Below, in pieces: positions 34,541 through 43,703 of a stretch of 64,000 nt of DNA. The position numbers were made by a program, and so were the translations under genes. Numbering within the stretch: position 1 is the first letter of the stretch; every line of letters begins with the position of its first letter. The stretch covers positions 5,022,001 to 5,086,000 of the forward strand of contig NZ_AP025739.1 of the NCBI RefSeq assembly GCF_003574315.2. Reading direction: 5' to 3'. Source of the DNA: Capsulimonas corticalis (GTDB taxonomy: Bacteria > Armatimonadota > Armatimonadia > Armatimonadales > Capsulimonadaceae). The notes below the pieces were generated by a model. It was given only the letters and a program-made list of their open reading frames with translations, was not told the DNA's origin and did no database searches.

Positions 34541-35001
34541 GTAAAGTCTCCGCTCTTTCCGCCGGTCTTGGACAACAGATGGATCTCGCCGATCTCAATT
34601 CTCTTGTCCACCGCCTTCGCCATATCGTAAATCGTCAGCGCCGCGACCGTGGCCGCCGTCAGCGCTTCCATCTCTATTCCGGTCGGCGCCACCGTCACGG
34701 CGGTCGTGGTGATCGTGAGGCGGTCCTCGCCAAACGTAAACTCCACATCGACATCCCAGAGGGGCAGCGTATGGCACAGGGGGATTAGCTCATCCACCCT
34801 TTTCGCCGCCAGGATACCGGCGACGCGCGCGACGGCGAGGGCGTCGCCCTTGCCCAGCGCATTATCGCGGATCAAGGACAGCGTTTGCGGCGCCATGCCG
34901 ACAACCGCCTGGGCGCGGGCCACGCGGCGGGTGGCCGCCTTGCCGCTGACATCCACCATGCGCGCCTGGCCGTGTTCGTCCAAATGGGTGAGCTCGGGCA
35001 T
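34528..35001 (-). CDS. moaC: Cyclic pyranopterin monophosphate synthase MoaC
   Basis: 157 aa, normal for MoaC. It acts after MoaA to form cyclic pyranopterin monophosphate. Conserved M-V-D-V-S-G-K (14-21 area), [28 protein letters not shown] and C-terminal Y-D-M-A-K-A-V-D-K blocks are all present. Starts 9 nt after moaA. Confidence 0.97.
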   Translation of the reverse strand: MPELTHLDEHGQARMVDVSGKAATRRVARAQAVVGMAPQTLSLIRDNALGKGDALAVARVAGILAAKRVDELIPLCHTLPLWDVDVEFTFGEDRLTITTTAVTVAPTGIEMEALTAATVAALTIYDMAKAVDKRIEIGEIHLLSKTGGKSGDFTWET

Positions 35002-35010
35002 CGTTCTTTC

Positions 35011-36003
35011 CTAACCGCCGATCTGCGCCATGATTCGGATCGACCCGCCGCGTTCGACCCGGCCCTCGAAGTCCGACTGCTCGGGCTTGTGCGCCAGGGC
35101 CGCCTTAACGTGCCCGATCAGCTCCTCGTCGGACGCGCCCGCGCGCAGCGGAGTCTTGATATCGTATTCGTAATTGTCCGCGAGGCACGGAACCAGCGCG
35201 CCGTTCGCCGTGAGGCGCAGGCGGTTGCAGCTGGCGCAGAACTTATGTGAGATGGGGTTGATCACGCCCACTCGTCCCACGGCGCCGGGGATCTGGAACA
35301 CGCGCGACGTGCTGGATGACGCGGCTTCGATCGGCTGCAATTCAAACCGCTCGCTCAGCCGCTGGATCACTTCCTCGTTGGAGACGTAGCTCGCGCGCCA
35401 CTCCCAGGGCGTCACCTGTCCGATCGGCATGTACTCCAGAAAGCGCACATCGTAGGGATGATCGAGCGAAAGGGCGGCCATGTCCAGAATCTCATCGTCG
35501 TTGACGCCGCGCATCACGACCATATTGAGCTTGATCGGCGCGAATCCAAGCGCCTCCGCCTTCGCCAGGCCCGCCATGGCTTCGTCGAACTTTGCGAAGC
35601 GGGCGATCTTGACGAAGCGATCCGGCTGAAGCGTGTCGAGCGAAATGTTCAGACGGCGCAGGTCGGCGTCCCAGAGCGACTGCGCTTGATTCTCCAGCAG
35701 CACCGCGTTCGTGGTCAAGCCGAGATCGGTGATTTGCGGGACCGCCGCCAATCGCTGCACGAGTTCGGGAAGATTTTTGCGGACCAGGGGCTCGCCGCCG
35801 GTGATTCGCACCTTGCGCAGACCGTGTCCGGCTAATAAATTGACCAAACGCATGATCTCATCGAACGACAGCACTTCCTCCGGCGCATCGTACGGGACGC
35901 CATCGAGCGGCATGCAGTAAACACAGCGCAGATTACAGCGGTCCGTTACGGAGATACGCAGGTACTGGATGGCTCTCCCGAATGGATCGATGAGTGGAAT
36001 CAT
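35011..36003 (-). CDS. moaA: GTP 3',8-cyclase MoaA
   Basis: A 330-aa radical-SAM enzyme for the first step of molybdenum cofactor synthesis. The N-terminal cluster is C-N-L-R-C-V-Y-C (C-x3-C-x2-C in context), the SAM-binding stretch T-G-G-E-P-L, and the C-terminal cluster C-A-S-C then C in A-L-V-P-C. The essential C-terminal Gly-Gly is kept (M-A-Q-I-G-G). The promoter sits so close that the mRNA may be leaderless. First gene of moaA-moaC-mogA. moaD and moaE are not in the window. Confidence 0.97.
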   Translation of the reverse strand: MIPLIDPFGRAIQYLRISVTDRCNLRCVYCMPLDGVPYDAPEEVLSFDEIMRLVNLLAGHGLRKVRITGGEPLVRKNLPELVQRLAAVPQITDLGLTTNAVLLENQAQSLWDADLRRLNISLDTLQPDRFVKIARFAKFDEAMAGLAKAEALGFAPIKLNMVVMRGVNDDEILDMAALSLDHPYDVRFLEYMPIGQVTPWEWRASYVSNEEVIQRLSERFELQPIEAASSSTSRVFQIPGAVGRVGVINPISHKFCASCNRLRLTANGALVPCLADNYEYDIKTPLRAGASDEELIGHVKAALAHKPEQSDFEGRVERGGSIRIMAQIGG

Positions 36004-36012
36004 GATGCCCTC

Positions 36013-36018
36013 ATTATA
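36013..36018 (-). promoter_or_regulatory. -10 element of moaA, near-leaderless
   Basis: Perfect TATAAT on the minus strand (36018-36013), 9 nt before ATG 36003. With a normal start distance the leader is 0-3 nt, and the GAGGG between them would not be in the mRNA. The -35 is weak. Confidence 0.55.
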
Positions 36019-36053
36019 CCAGTAAGGCGTGAAAAATAAATCTCAATGGCCTC

Positions 36054-36082
36054 TTGACTTGATAGTAGACAGATGCTACAAT
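36054..36082 (+). promoter_or_regulatory. Promoter of Y-family polymerase gene
   Basis: TTGACT (36054-36059), 17-nt spacer, TACAAT (36077-36082). Predicted start near 36089, leader ~30 nt with GGAG before ATG 36118. I see no LexA-type palindrome of a known class. Confidence 0.75.
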
Positions 36083-36117
36083 GCAACACTTGTGCAGTAG
36101 AATGGAGTCTACGTACC

Positions 36118-37320
36118 ATGGCGCTCAAATGGTTGTTTTTGGATATGAACGCGTTTTTCGCCTCGGTGGAGCAGCAGGAGAACCCCCGGCTGCGCGGAAA
36201 ACCGGTCGCCGTCGTCCCCGTCATGTCGGATTCGACTTGCTGCATCGCCGCCTCTTACGAAGCCAAGCGCTTTGGAATCAAAACCGGGACGAATGTCGGG
36301 GAGGCCCGTCGTCTTTGCCCACACTTAATTCTGATTGAAACGACAAGCCACAGTCACTACCGAGAGTATCACAACGCGATCGTCAACGTCGTGGAGAGCT
36401 GTCTGCCCGTCACCGAGATCTGGTCCGTGGATGAGATGGTGTGTAAGCTCTGGGCGAATGAAAAGCGCGCCGAGGACGCCCTTGCCCTGGGCCAGAAGAT
36501 CAAATCGGAAATCTTCCGAAATGTAGGCGAACAGATGTGCTGTTCTGTGGGACTGAGTTTGAATCCGTTCCTCGCGAAAGTCGCGGGCGAGCTGCAAAAG
36601 CCCAACGGTTTGGTGGCGCTGGATGAAGAAGACCTCCCGCATCGCCTCTACAAGCTCAAGCTGACCGACTTTCCCGGCATCAATCGGAGCATGGAAGCCC
36701 GTTTCCATGCCGCCGGCGTGCGCACAACAGAACATATGTGCGCTTTATCGCAAGAACAGATGCGGCGGGTGTGGGGCGGGGTGATGGGGGAATACTGGTG
36801 GCGACAGCTGCGCGGCGAGTATGTCCAGCGGCCGACCAACGAGCGGCGCAGCGTCAGCCACACGCATGTGATGCCGCCGGAGCTGCGCACGCCCGCCGGC
36901 GCGGCCGCCGTCCAGTGCCGGCTTCTGGAAAAGGCGGCGGAGCGGATGCGCGGGCTGGGGTTTTACGCGCGCGGCATGGGCGTCTTCGCACGCGGCGTCG
37001 CGCACGACAAATGGGAGAACCACTGCCGCTTCGCCCCCTGCGCGGACACCTGGACATTGATGGAGATCATGCAGTCGCTGTTCCACCATCCTTTCCGGCA
37101 GCCCAAACAAGTCGGCGTCGCCCTCTACGACCTTGTCCCCGTCAAGAACGTCACCGGCTCCCTCTTCGACGACTACGAACGCCGCTGGCGCCTTTCCGTG
37201 GCGATGGACGGGATCAACCAGCGCTTCGGCCGCCACACGATCACCATGGCGAGCTCCCGCCGCGCGGAGACGGCGAAGGAGGATAAGATCGCGTTTGGGA
37301 AGATTGCGGAGATTGTGTGA
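36118..37320 (+). CDS. Y-family DNA polymerase (DinB/ImpB-like)
   Basis: A 400-aa translesion polymerase. Catalytic carboxylates: D9 in L-F-L-D-M-N-A-F-F-A-S-V-E and D105-E106 in W-S-V-D-E-M. The steric-gate region is F-F-A-S-V-E. A fingers Y-E-A-K-R-F-G-I-K motif is seen, plus a HhH (~V-G-L-S-L-N-P-F-L-A-K-V-A) and a little-finger domain. SVDEM, rather than SIDEAF, places it in the branch often labelled ImpB/MucB/SamB. No beta-clamp motif is obvious at the C-terminus. It has its own strong promoter and is divergent from moaA. Confidence 0.9.
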   Translation: MALKWLFLDMNAFFASVEQQENPRLRGKPVAVVPVMSDSTCCIAASYEAKRFGIKTGTNVGEARRLCPHLILIETTSHSHYREYHNAIVNVVESCLPVTEIWSVDEMVCKLWANEKRAEDALALGQKIKSEIFRNVGEQMCCSVGLSLNPFLAKVAGELQKPNGLVALDEEDLPHRLYKLKLTDFPGINRSMEARFHAAGVRTTEHMCALSQEQMRRVWGGVMGEYWWRQLRGEYVQRPTNERRSVSHTHVMPPELRTPAGAAAVQCRLLEKAAERMRGLGFYARGMGVFARGVAHDKWENHCRFAPCADTWTLMEIMQSLFHHPFRQPKQVGVALYDLVPVKNVTGSLFDDYERRWRLSVAMDGINQRFGRHTITMASSRRAETAKEDKIAFGKIAEIV

Positions 37321-37450
37321 GAGCGGGCAGGCGCTGCGTGGGGCGCGGCGTATCGCAAAAGGAGACGCCGACGGTAAATGCGTCATTAAATCGGCAAAAT
37401 GCATCAACCATCAGCGTCTTTGGATGTCGTTATCAGACCGGTATCGGGGC

Positions 37451-38317
37451 TTATCCACCGATCCCATTCAACTCTTCAATCGCGTCTTCCGGCAACTCGA
37501 GGCCGGCGCCGGCGACGTTTTCTCTGAGGTGCGCCACCGACGATGTCCCGGGGATGAGCAGAATGTTCGGGGCGCGGTGCAGCAGCCAGGCCAGGGCGAC
37601 GGCCATGGGGGTGGCGTTTAAACGGGCGGCGACTTGGGACAGCGTGTCCGATTGCAGAGGGGAAAAGCCGCCGAGGGGGAAGTACGGGACATAGGCAATC
37701 CCTTGTTCGGCCAGTGAGTCGATGAGCGCGTCGTCCTGCCGGTTCGCGATGTTGTAGAAATTCTGCACGCAGACGACCGGCGCGATGGACTGCGCCTCGG
37801 CGATTTGCTCGGCGTTGACGGTGCTTAAACCCAGATGCTTGATCAGACCGTCGCGCTGCATTTCGGCGAGCACGGTAAACGGCTCCTCGATCGAGCCCGC
37901 CGCCGGAGCGCTGAAGTCGCCGACGCGCAGATTGACGACGTCGATGGCGCTGACGCCGAGGTTGTTGAGGTTATCGTGGATGGCCTGGCGGAGATCGTCG
38001 GGCGACAGCGCTTTGGGCCAATTGCCGACCTCGTCCCGCCGCGCGCCGACCTTGGTGACGATCCGAAGCTGCGCGGGGTAAGGATGGAGCGCCTCTTTGA
38101 TCAGTTGATTGGTGACATGCGGGCCGTAGAAGTCGCTGGTGTCGATGTGGGTGACGCCGAGTTCAACAACTTCGCGCAGGACCGCGAGCGCGCCGTCATG
38201 GTCCTTCGGAGGTCCGAAGACGTGCGGGCCGGCCAGCTGCATGGCGCCGTAGCCTACGCGAGTGAGGATGAGATCTTCGGCGAGCTTGTATTCGCCTCCC
38301 GGCAGTGTGGTGGACAT
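37451..38317 (-). CDS. Aldo/keto reductase
   Basis: A 288-aa TIM-barrel NADPH oxidoreductase. D59 and Y64 (I-D-T-S-D-F-Y-G) and K89 (V-T-K-V-G) are in place. The fourth tetrad residue, usually His in a Q-x-H strand, is replaced in V-V-N-L-R-V-G, as in the YdhF-like branch. Coenzyme site P-G-T-S-S near the C-terminus. Divergent from an AraC-type regulator 145 bp away, which probably controls it. Substrate unknown. Confidence 0.9.
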   Translation of the reverse strand: MSTTLPGGEYKLAEDLILTRVGYGAMQLAGPHVFGPPKDHDGALAVLREVVELGVTHIDTSDFYGPHVTNQLIKEALHPYPAQLRIVTKVGARRDEVGNWPKALSPDDLRQAIHDNLNNLGVSAIDVVNLRVGDFSAPAAGSIEEPFTVLAEMQRDGLIKHLGLSTVNAEQIAEAQSIAPVVCVQNFYNIANRQDDALIDSLAEQGIAYVPYFPLGGFSPLQSDTLSQVAARLNATPMAVALAWLLHRAPNILLIPGTSSVAHLRENVAGAGLELPEDAIEELNGIGG

Positions 38318-38462
38318 GATGTTCTTTCTCCTGGCGTCAGTATGAGTTGATGATACCAGTGGCGTTCGGAGGAGACCGTGTCAAAACTTTCCGATTTCTT
38401 GCCTAATCCTGCTAAACTAGAAATTGTGTTAGGCTGCGGAGTATGGAAAGGGAAGATGCAGT

Positions 38463-39416
38463 ATGCTGGATCGATTAGTGGAGACGGTGACCCGTCATAC
38501 AGAAGGCCATTGCGGGCAACTCGTGATCGAAACGGCCGTCAAGGGAGTGTCTCTCCTGCGATCGCCCCAGCAGGACCGGCTCAGCCATTCGATTCTCAAG
38601 CCGACGCTGTGTTTCGTCGTCCAGGGGGCCAAGCAGAGCATGCTGGGAGACAAATGGATCAACTACCGCGCGGGGCAGGCGCTGGTGGTCAGCATCGAAA
38701 TGCCGGCGTTCGGCCGGATCGTGGAAGCCACCCAGAGCAAGCCTTATCTCAGCATCGGCGTCGAGCTCGACATTGCAGCCCTGCGGGAAGTCATGGAATC
38801 GCTCAGTCCACCGCCTCAAACGGCCAGGAAGGTCAACCGGGGCGTGTTCGTGACCGACTTTCACGATCCATTGGCGGATTGCTTGCTGCGGCTGATGCGT
38901 CTGCTGGATTCTCCCAGCGCAATCTCGGCGCTTTATCCGCTGATCATGCGGGAAATCTGTTACTGGCTCCTCACCAGTCCGTACGGGGGAGAGGTGGCGA
39001 ACATCGTTTTGGGCAGCGGTCATATGCAGGGCGTTATTCACGCCATCCATTCCCTGCGCGAGAATTTCGACCGGCCGATACGCATTGAAGAGTTAGCCGA
39101 CCGGGCGCGGATGAGCGCATCGGCCTTCCATCGGCAGTTCAAGCAAACCACATCCATGACGCCTCTCCAGTTCCAGAAGCAGCTTCGACTGCTGGAAGCG
39201 CGAAGGCTGATGCTGACGGATTCCGTGAGCGCGGAGGCCGCCGCCTATCAGGTCGGGTATGAGAGCGCCTCGCAGTTCAGCCGGGAGTACGCGCGCACGT
39301 TCGGCGCCCCGCCGCGCCGCGATATCGCGCGGATGAAGACGCCTGAGATATTGCCGCCGGCAAGTCCGCAGCTTCACGGGCCGGCGTGGTTTGAGCCGCA
39401 GACTTCGGTGGTTTAA
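38463..39416 (+). CDS. AraC-family transcriptional regulator
   Basis: A 317-aa regulator. The N-terminal ~20-170 matches the AraC-type N-terminal cupin-like domain (H-S-I-L-K-P-T-L-C-F-V-V-Q-G-A-K and Y-R-A-G-Q-A-L-V-V). The C-terminal ~205-300 has two helix-turn-helix motifs: I-E-E-L-A-D-R-A-R-M-S-A-S-A-F-H-R-Q-F, then A-A-Y-Q-V-G-Y-E-S-A-S-Q-F-S-R-E-Y. Divergent from the aldo/keto reductase, a very common pairing in which the regulator activates the reductase. Inducer unknown. Confidence 0.92.
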   Translation: MLDRLVETVTRHTEGHCGQLVIETAVKGVSLLRSPQQDRLSHSILKPTLCFVVQGAKQSMLGDKWINYRAGQALVVSIEMPAFGRIVEATQSKPYLSIGVELDIAALREVMESLSPPPQTARKVNRGVFVTDFHDPLADCLLRLMRLLDSPSAISALYPLIMREICYWLLTSPYGGEVANIVLGSGHMQGVIHAIHSLRENFDRPIRIEELADRARMSASAFHRQFKQTTSMTPLQFQKQLRLLEARRLMLTDSVSAEAAAYQVGYESASQFSREYARTFGAPPRRDIARMKTPEILPPASPQLHGPAWFEPQTSVV

Positions 39417-39433
39417 GGCGAAACGCGAAGCTT

Positions 39434-40657
39434 TTACGCCGGCGCGGTCGTCGCCTGCCGGCGCAGGGCGCCGCGCGCCAGGACGCCGGCGCCGATGATG
39501 AGGACGGCGCCGAGGAAGAACGGAGAGCCGGGGATGATTTTGGGGGTGGTGGGGCCGGTAAAGTAGCCGAAAATCCAGGTGGCGAGGATGGGGCCGACGA
39601 CGCCCGTCAGGCTCTGCAAGCTGGCGAGGGCGCCCTGGACCGCGCCTTGCTCATTCGCTTCGTACTGCTTGGAAAGCAGACCCTGAATCGTGGGGCCGGC
39701 GATGCCGCTCAGGCACCAGACGATCAGTACTGGGTACATCATCCAGCCCTTCGAGGCGAGGGCGAAGCCCAGGTATCCAACGACATTGAAGAGGAAGCCG
39801 ACGAGAACGGCGCGGCGCTCGCCAAGCTTAGGCACAAGGACGCGGATCAGGCCGACCTGGACAATGGCGGTCATGAGGCCGATCAGGGCGAGCGAAAGGC
39901 CGTTGTCGATCGGCGTCCAGTGGTAACGGTACGTGGTGTAGAGCACCCAGGTGCTTTGCAGGCACTGCTGCGCCAGGCTCAGCAGACCGATCGACGCGGC
40001 CATCGCGAGCACCCAGGGGAACCGGGCGAGGATGCCGAAGCCGCGCAGCGGGTTCAAGTTGCCGGCGGAGAGCGCGCGGCGGTTTTCCGGCGCCAGCGAC
40101 TCGGGCAGCACAAACGCGCCGTATATGCAGTTCAGAAGGCTGAGGCCCGCCGCCGCCCAGAACGGAGCGCGCGGCGAGACGGCGCCGAGCAGCCCGCCGG
40201 CGGCGGGACCGAGGATAAAGCCGATGCCGAACGCCGCGCCGATCATGCCGTAGCTCTGGGCGCGCTTCTCGGGAGGCGTCACATCGGCGATATAAGCGTT
40301 TGCGACGGTGAAGCTGGCGCCCGTAATGCCCGCCAGAATACGGCCGACAAAGAGCCACTCGATGGTGGGGGCGAGCGCCTGGATCACGTAGTCGACGACC
40401 GTGAAAAGCAGAGACAGCAAAAGGACCGGTCGGCGGCCGTATCGATCGCTGAGACTGCCGAGCAGCGGCGAGAAGAGAAATTGCATCAGGCCGAAGCACG
40501 CCATCAGCAGTCCGAAGACGTGCGCGCCGGCGCTGGGGCCATGCCCCGTCAGTGAGGACACCAGACGGGGCAGCACGGGGATAATCACGCCAAAGCCGAG
40601 AACATCAATCAGCAGAGTGATGAAGATAAAGACCAGACTGGCCGGGCGCTTTTGCAC
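39434..40657 (-). CDS. MFS drug/metabolite efflux transporter (TetA-like)
   Basis: A 407-aa 12-helix transporter of the DHA1 family. GTG 40657 has AGGAG upstream. The loop 2-3 signature is G-S-L-S-D-R-Y-G-R-R-P-V, and motif C-like G-P-A-A-G-G-L-L-G is in helix 5. The N-terminus F-I-F-I-T-L-L-I-D-V-L-G-F-G-V-I-I-P-V matches the TetA/TCR1.2 branch. Expected to export drugs or metabolites by proton antiport. Drug specificity cannot be read from sequence. Convergent with the AraC gene. Confidence 0.9.
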   Translation of the reverse strand: MQKRPASLVFIFITLLIDVLGFGVIIPVLPRLVSSLTGHGPSAGAHVFGLLMACFGLMQFLFSPLLGSLSDRYGRRPVLLLSLLFTVVDYVIQALAPTIEWLFVGRILAGITGASFTVANAYIADVTPPEKRAQSYGMIGAAFGIGFILGPAAGGLLGAVSPRAPFWAAAGLSLLNCIYGAFVLPESLAPENRRALSAGNLNPLRGFGILARFPWVLAMAASIGLLSLAQQCLQSTWVLYTTYRYHWTPIDNGLSLALIGLMTAIVQVGLIRVLVPKLGERRAVLVGFLFNVVGYLGFALASKGWMMYPVLIVWCLSGIAGPTIQGLLSKQYEANEQGAVQGALASLQSLTGVVGPILATWIFGYFTGPTTPKIIPGSPFFLGAVLIIGAGVLARGALRRQATTAPA

Positions 40658-40699
40658 GCAGTGACTCTCCTTCGAGACGGTTGTTGCAGCGTTGTATTG

Positions 40700-42493
40700 C
40701 TAGGAAGCGATGGCGAAGCGCATCTCCGTTTGCAGCCGCCACATGTCGGCGAACGTGCCGTTTCGGTCCAGCAGATCGGGCAGGGATCCGCTTTCCGTGA
40801 TATGGCCGTTTTCCAGCACGACGATGGTGTCGGCGTTACGAATGGTCGATAGGCGGTGTGCGACGATCAGGGTGGTGCGCCCTTTCATCAGGCGATCCAG
40901 CGCCTCCTGAACGACGCGTTCGCTCTCGCCGTCCAGCGCCGACGTCGCTTCGTCCAGGATTAAGACACGCGGTTCGCGGATAATGGCTCGCGCAATCGCG
41001 ATTCGCTGTTTCTGGCCGCCGGAGAGGCGCGCGCCCTTTTCGCCGATGATCGTATCCAGGCCGGCCGGGAGGCGCGAGACAAACTCCTCGGCGTTGGCGT
41101 CGCGGATCGCCTGCCGCAGTCGTTCATCCGTGACGTCCAATGTGCCGTACAGGATATTCTCGCGCAGGGTGCCCTGGAACAGCAGCGTCTCCTGGGAGAC
41201 AACAGCGACATATTCACGGAAGTCGCGCAGGTCCAGCGCCTCGATGTCGCTGCCGTCCAGCAGAATACGTCCGGCGGTCGGGCGCTGGAAGCCAAGCACC
41301 AGGCCCATCATCGTGGATTTACCGGAGCCCGAAGGGCCGACAAGCGCGACGGTCCGGCCGGCGGGAACGTCCAGCGTGAAATCCGTGATCGCGTCGGTCT
41401 CGCCGCCGGGATATCGGTAGGCCACTTGATCGAAGCGCAGGCCGCCGCGCACGTTGGGAATCGATTGCTTGCCCCGGTTGCGCTCGATGTCCGGAGATTC
41501 GAGCACGTCGCCGATGGAGCGGATCGCCTCGAAGCCGCGTGCGATATTCGGGAAGATATTGCAGATCGACAGGACCGCGCCCGTGATGCTACTGAAGTAG
41601 CCGCCGATCAGCACGACGTCGCCCGGGGTCATCGGCATGATCTTCTTAAAGCAGACCCAGCCGGCGACGGCGAAGCCGAGCAGGTTCAGCATTGTGAACA
41701 TGGACCACGCCGAGGACAAAAAGAGAGCGTTGGTGTAGTCGACTTTGATGCCGGCCTGTTTGACCTGGTCGAGCTGCCGGTCGATCTTTTCGATCTCCAC
41801 GTCCTCCACGGCGTGCGCGCGGGCGATCGGGATCATGTCGATCATGCTGACGATCTTGGACGACATGCCCTCGACTTCCTCGCGGAACTCTTTGTTGATC
41901 TTGCGCATGCGCTTTGAGAGCCACTGCTGCATGATCACGACCGGCGGGATCGCCAGCAGGAAGAACGGCAGGAACTTCGGCGCGCGCAGGGCGGTCACGA
42001 CGATGGCCGAGACCAGGGCGATGGCGGCGCCCATCGCCATTTCAAACAAGCTGCGCGTCATCTGGTCGATGGATTCCACATCGCGCAGGGCCTTGCTTTG
42101 CAGCACGCCGCTGCTCTTATGTTTGTAGTAAGAGATGTTGAGCTGCTGGAGACGGCGGCAGATCGCCGAACGCAGGGTCGCCTCCGCCGTGCGCGCGGCG
42201 CTGGCCATATTGTGGTAGTAGATCGTGTGGAACGGCGAGTTCAGCGCGACGGAAACTACGCCGATGATCGTATTGATCAAAATTGTATGGCCGCTGTGCG
42301 GAGTAGGCTTGGAAATCGCGTCGATCATGTTCGCCGTTACGATGGGGACGACCCATGTCGGCGACTGCTTAATAATGAAGAAGAAGATGGCGAGGGCCAC
42401 CGTTCTCCGGCGCTGGCCGTAGAGCATCAGCAGCGTGCGCCATGGGCGGTCGCTGCGATATCGGTCTTCGATTGGGGAGTGGTGGTCGCACAT
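40700..42493 (-). CDS. ABC exporter, fused membrane and ATPase domains
   Basis: A 597-aa half-transporter that should dimerise. Six helices in ~30-320, then the nucleotide-binding domain: Walker A GPSGSGKST, Q loop V-V-S-Q-E-T, signature L-S-G-G-Q-K-Q-R, Walker B V-L-I-L-D-E-A-T-S-A-L-D, and H loop A-H-R-L-S-T. This is the MsbA/LmrA type for lipids, drugs or peptides. It follows the MFS gene in the same direction with a 42-nt gap upstream of that gene, so the two exporters may be co-transcribed. Confidence 0.93.
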   Translation of the reverse strand: MCDHHSPIEDRYRSDRPWRTLLMLYGQRRRTVALAIFFFIIKQSPTWVVPIVTANMIDAISKPTPHSGHTILINTIIGVVSVALNSPFHTIYYHNMASAARTAEATLRSAICRRLQQLNISYYKHKSSGVLQSKALRDVESIDQMTRSLFEMAMGAAIALVSAIVVTALRAPKFLPFFLLAIPPVVIMQQWLSKRMRKINKEFREEVEGMSSKIVSMIDMIPIARAHAVEDVEIEKIDRQLDQVKQAGIKVDYTNALFLSSAWSMFTMLNLLGFAVAGWVCFKKIMPMTPGDVVLIGGYFSSITGAVLSICNIFPNIARGFEAIRSIGDVLESPDIERNRGKQSIPNVRGGLRFDQVAYRYPGGETDAITDFTLDVPAGRTVALVGPSGSGKSTMMGLVLGFQRPTAGRILLDGSDIEALDLRDFREYVAVVSQETLLFQGTLRENILYGTLDVTDERLRQAIRDANAEEFVSRLPAGLDTIIGEKGARLSGGQKQRIAIARAIIREPRVLILDEATSALDGESERVVQEALDRLMKGRTTLIVAHRLSTIRNADTIVVLENGHITESGSLPDLLDRNGTFADMWRLQTEMRFAIAS

Positions 42494-42628
42494 TGTCTTC
42501 TATTCCCTGGTTTCCATACCAATTGTGACGCAAGTATACCCAGTGAAACACCGGGAAGCGAGCGAGCTGTTAGAAATTTATATAAACTTTTTTCAAGCCT
42601 GGTAAGTTTGCTGATGCATCCTTCCAGG

Positions 42629-42651
42629 TTTTGTGAACTTTCCTCACAAAA
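42629..42651. promoter_or_regulatory. Inverted repeat in rpmH/ABC intergenic region
   Basis: TTTTGTGA (42629-42636) and TCACAAAA (42644-42651), 7-nt spacer. It resembles an operator in the 267-bp divergent gap; the regulator is unknown. No DnaA boxes are seen here although rpmH is often near oriC. Confidence 0.35.
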
Positions 42652-42693
42652 TTTCGTCTGGAGGCGGGATTTTTTTCGCTGGTGAAAATCGCG

Positions 42694-42723
42694 TTGTGAA
42701 TTTGGCGGTTCATGTGCTATAAT
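42694..42723 (+). promoter_or_regulatory. rpmH operon promoter
   Basis: TTGTGA (42694-42699), 18-nt spacer, TATAAT (42718-42723). Predicted start near 42730; GAAGGAA lies before the rpmH ATG. Confidence 0.85.
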
Positions 42724-42760
42724 ACACGGACTTTGTGTACACCTTTGAAGGAATAGAATA

Positions 42761-42922
42761 ATGAAGCGACCTTACCAGCCGAATGTCCGGCACAAAATGA
42801 AGACGCATGGTTTCCGCGAGCGCATGAGCTCCAACGACGGCCGCAATGTCCTGAAGCGCCGCCGCGCCAAGGGCCGCTACAAGCTGACCGTCACGCACTC
42901 CGTCAAGATCGAAAAGGGCTAA
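42761..42922 (+). CDS. rpmH: 50S ribosomal protein bL34
   Basis: A 53-aa basic protein. [12 protein letters not shown] and T-H-G-F-R-E-R-M through L-K-R-R-R-A-K-G-R are diagnostic of L34. The usual protein ends soon after K-G-R (44-47 aa). Here about ten extra residues ([10 protein letters not shown] and on) follow. First gene of rpmH-rnpA-yidD-yidC-jag, 12 nt before rnpA. Confidence 0.95.
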   Translation: MKRPYQPNVRHKMKTHGFRERMSSNDGRNVLKRRRAKGRYKLTVTHSVKIEKG

Positions 42923-42934
42923 CGGTCCTTACCG

Positions 42935-43303
42935 ATGCTGCCGCGCTACGCCCGGCTGAAGCGTAACCGCGATTTTCGCGCTGTTTACGCTCGCCGGCGC
43001 TCCTTTCATGGCGGCGTTTTGATGCTTTACGTTCGTCCCCGGACCGCGGCGGAGCGATCCCAGGGATTGACGGCGCCACGGTTCGGTTTCGTGATCAGCA
43101 AGAAAGTATCGAAGCGCGCGAACATACGCAACCGGATCAAACGCCGATTGCGCGAAATTTGCCGGCTGCACGTGCTAACAAAGATGCGCACGGACGCCGC
43201 CGTGGATGTCATGATCGTCGCGCGGACGTCGGCGACGGACGCTAATTTTTCCCGCCTGATGGCCGATGTCGAATCGCTCGGTCGTCAGGCTGGATTATTC
43301 TAA
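42935..43303 (+). CDS. rnpA: Ribonuclease P protein component
   Basis: A 122-aa basic protein that aids the RNase P RNA in tRNA 5' maturation. The RNR signature is K-R-A-N-I-R-N-R-I-K-R-R-L-R-E. N-terminal L-K-R-N-R-D-F-R-A-V-Y and the strand F-G-F-V-I-S-K-K complete the fold. Follows rpmH, as in most bacteria. Confidence 0.97.
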   Translation: MLPRYARLKRNRDFRAVYARRRSFHGGVLMLYVRPRTAAERSQGLTAPRFGFVISKKVSKRANIRNRIKRRLREICRLHVLTKMRTDAAVDVMIVARTSATDANFSRLMADVESLGRQAGLF

Positions 43304-43363
43304 GGGCCATCCCGCGCCGTCCCGCTTTTACGGGACGGCGTCGGAGCGTCGCGGCTATAACCA

Positions 43364-43603
43364 ATGCAAGTCCTACGCTGGGTAGACAAGCTGCTTCGGC
43401 GCTTGCTGATCGGCTGTATCCGGGTGTATCAGCGCGGTATTTCACGCTGGACGCCCGCAACTTGCCGGTTTACGCCCAGCTGTTCCGAATACGCCGCGCA
43501 GGCGCTGGAAAAACACGGGGTTTTCCGTGGGACGGGCATGGCGGTCATGCGCCTGCTTCGCTGTCATCCGTTTCACCCCGGCGGACACGATCCCGTCGTT
43601 TGA
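43364..43603 (+). CDS. yidD: Membrane protein insertion efficiency factor YidD
   Basis: A 79-aa small protein with an amphipathic N-terminus ([14 protein letters not shown]) and the family motifs [11 protein letters not shown] and [15 protein letters not shown]. It sits at the inner face of the membrane and helps YidC-mediated insertion. Between rnpA and yidC as usual. Confidence 0.95.
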   Translation: MQVLRWVDKLLRRLLIGCIRVYQRGISRWTPATCRFTPSCSEYAAQALEKHGVFRGTGMAVMRLLRCHPFHPGGHDPVV

Positions 43604-43703
43604 GCGGTCTGCTTGCCGCGCAGGATGCGCGCGTCATTCGATGAAACGGATTTAATGGGAATGGTTTGGTCGGCTTAGCCCGATCTGATGTCCTGGAGTT
43701 TGG

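Noticed and set aside
36065-36112. GTAGAC...GTCTAC as an SOS operator for the Y-family polymerase
   Set aside because: 6-bp arms 36 bp apart, with no match to a known LexA box; probably chance.
37451-37459. TTATCCACC as a DnaA box marking an origin
   Set aside because: Single imperfect box at the end of the aldo/keto reductase gene; no cluster, no AT-rich unwinding region, no dnaA or dnaN nearby. The rpmH region also lacks boxes.
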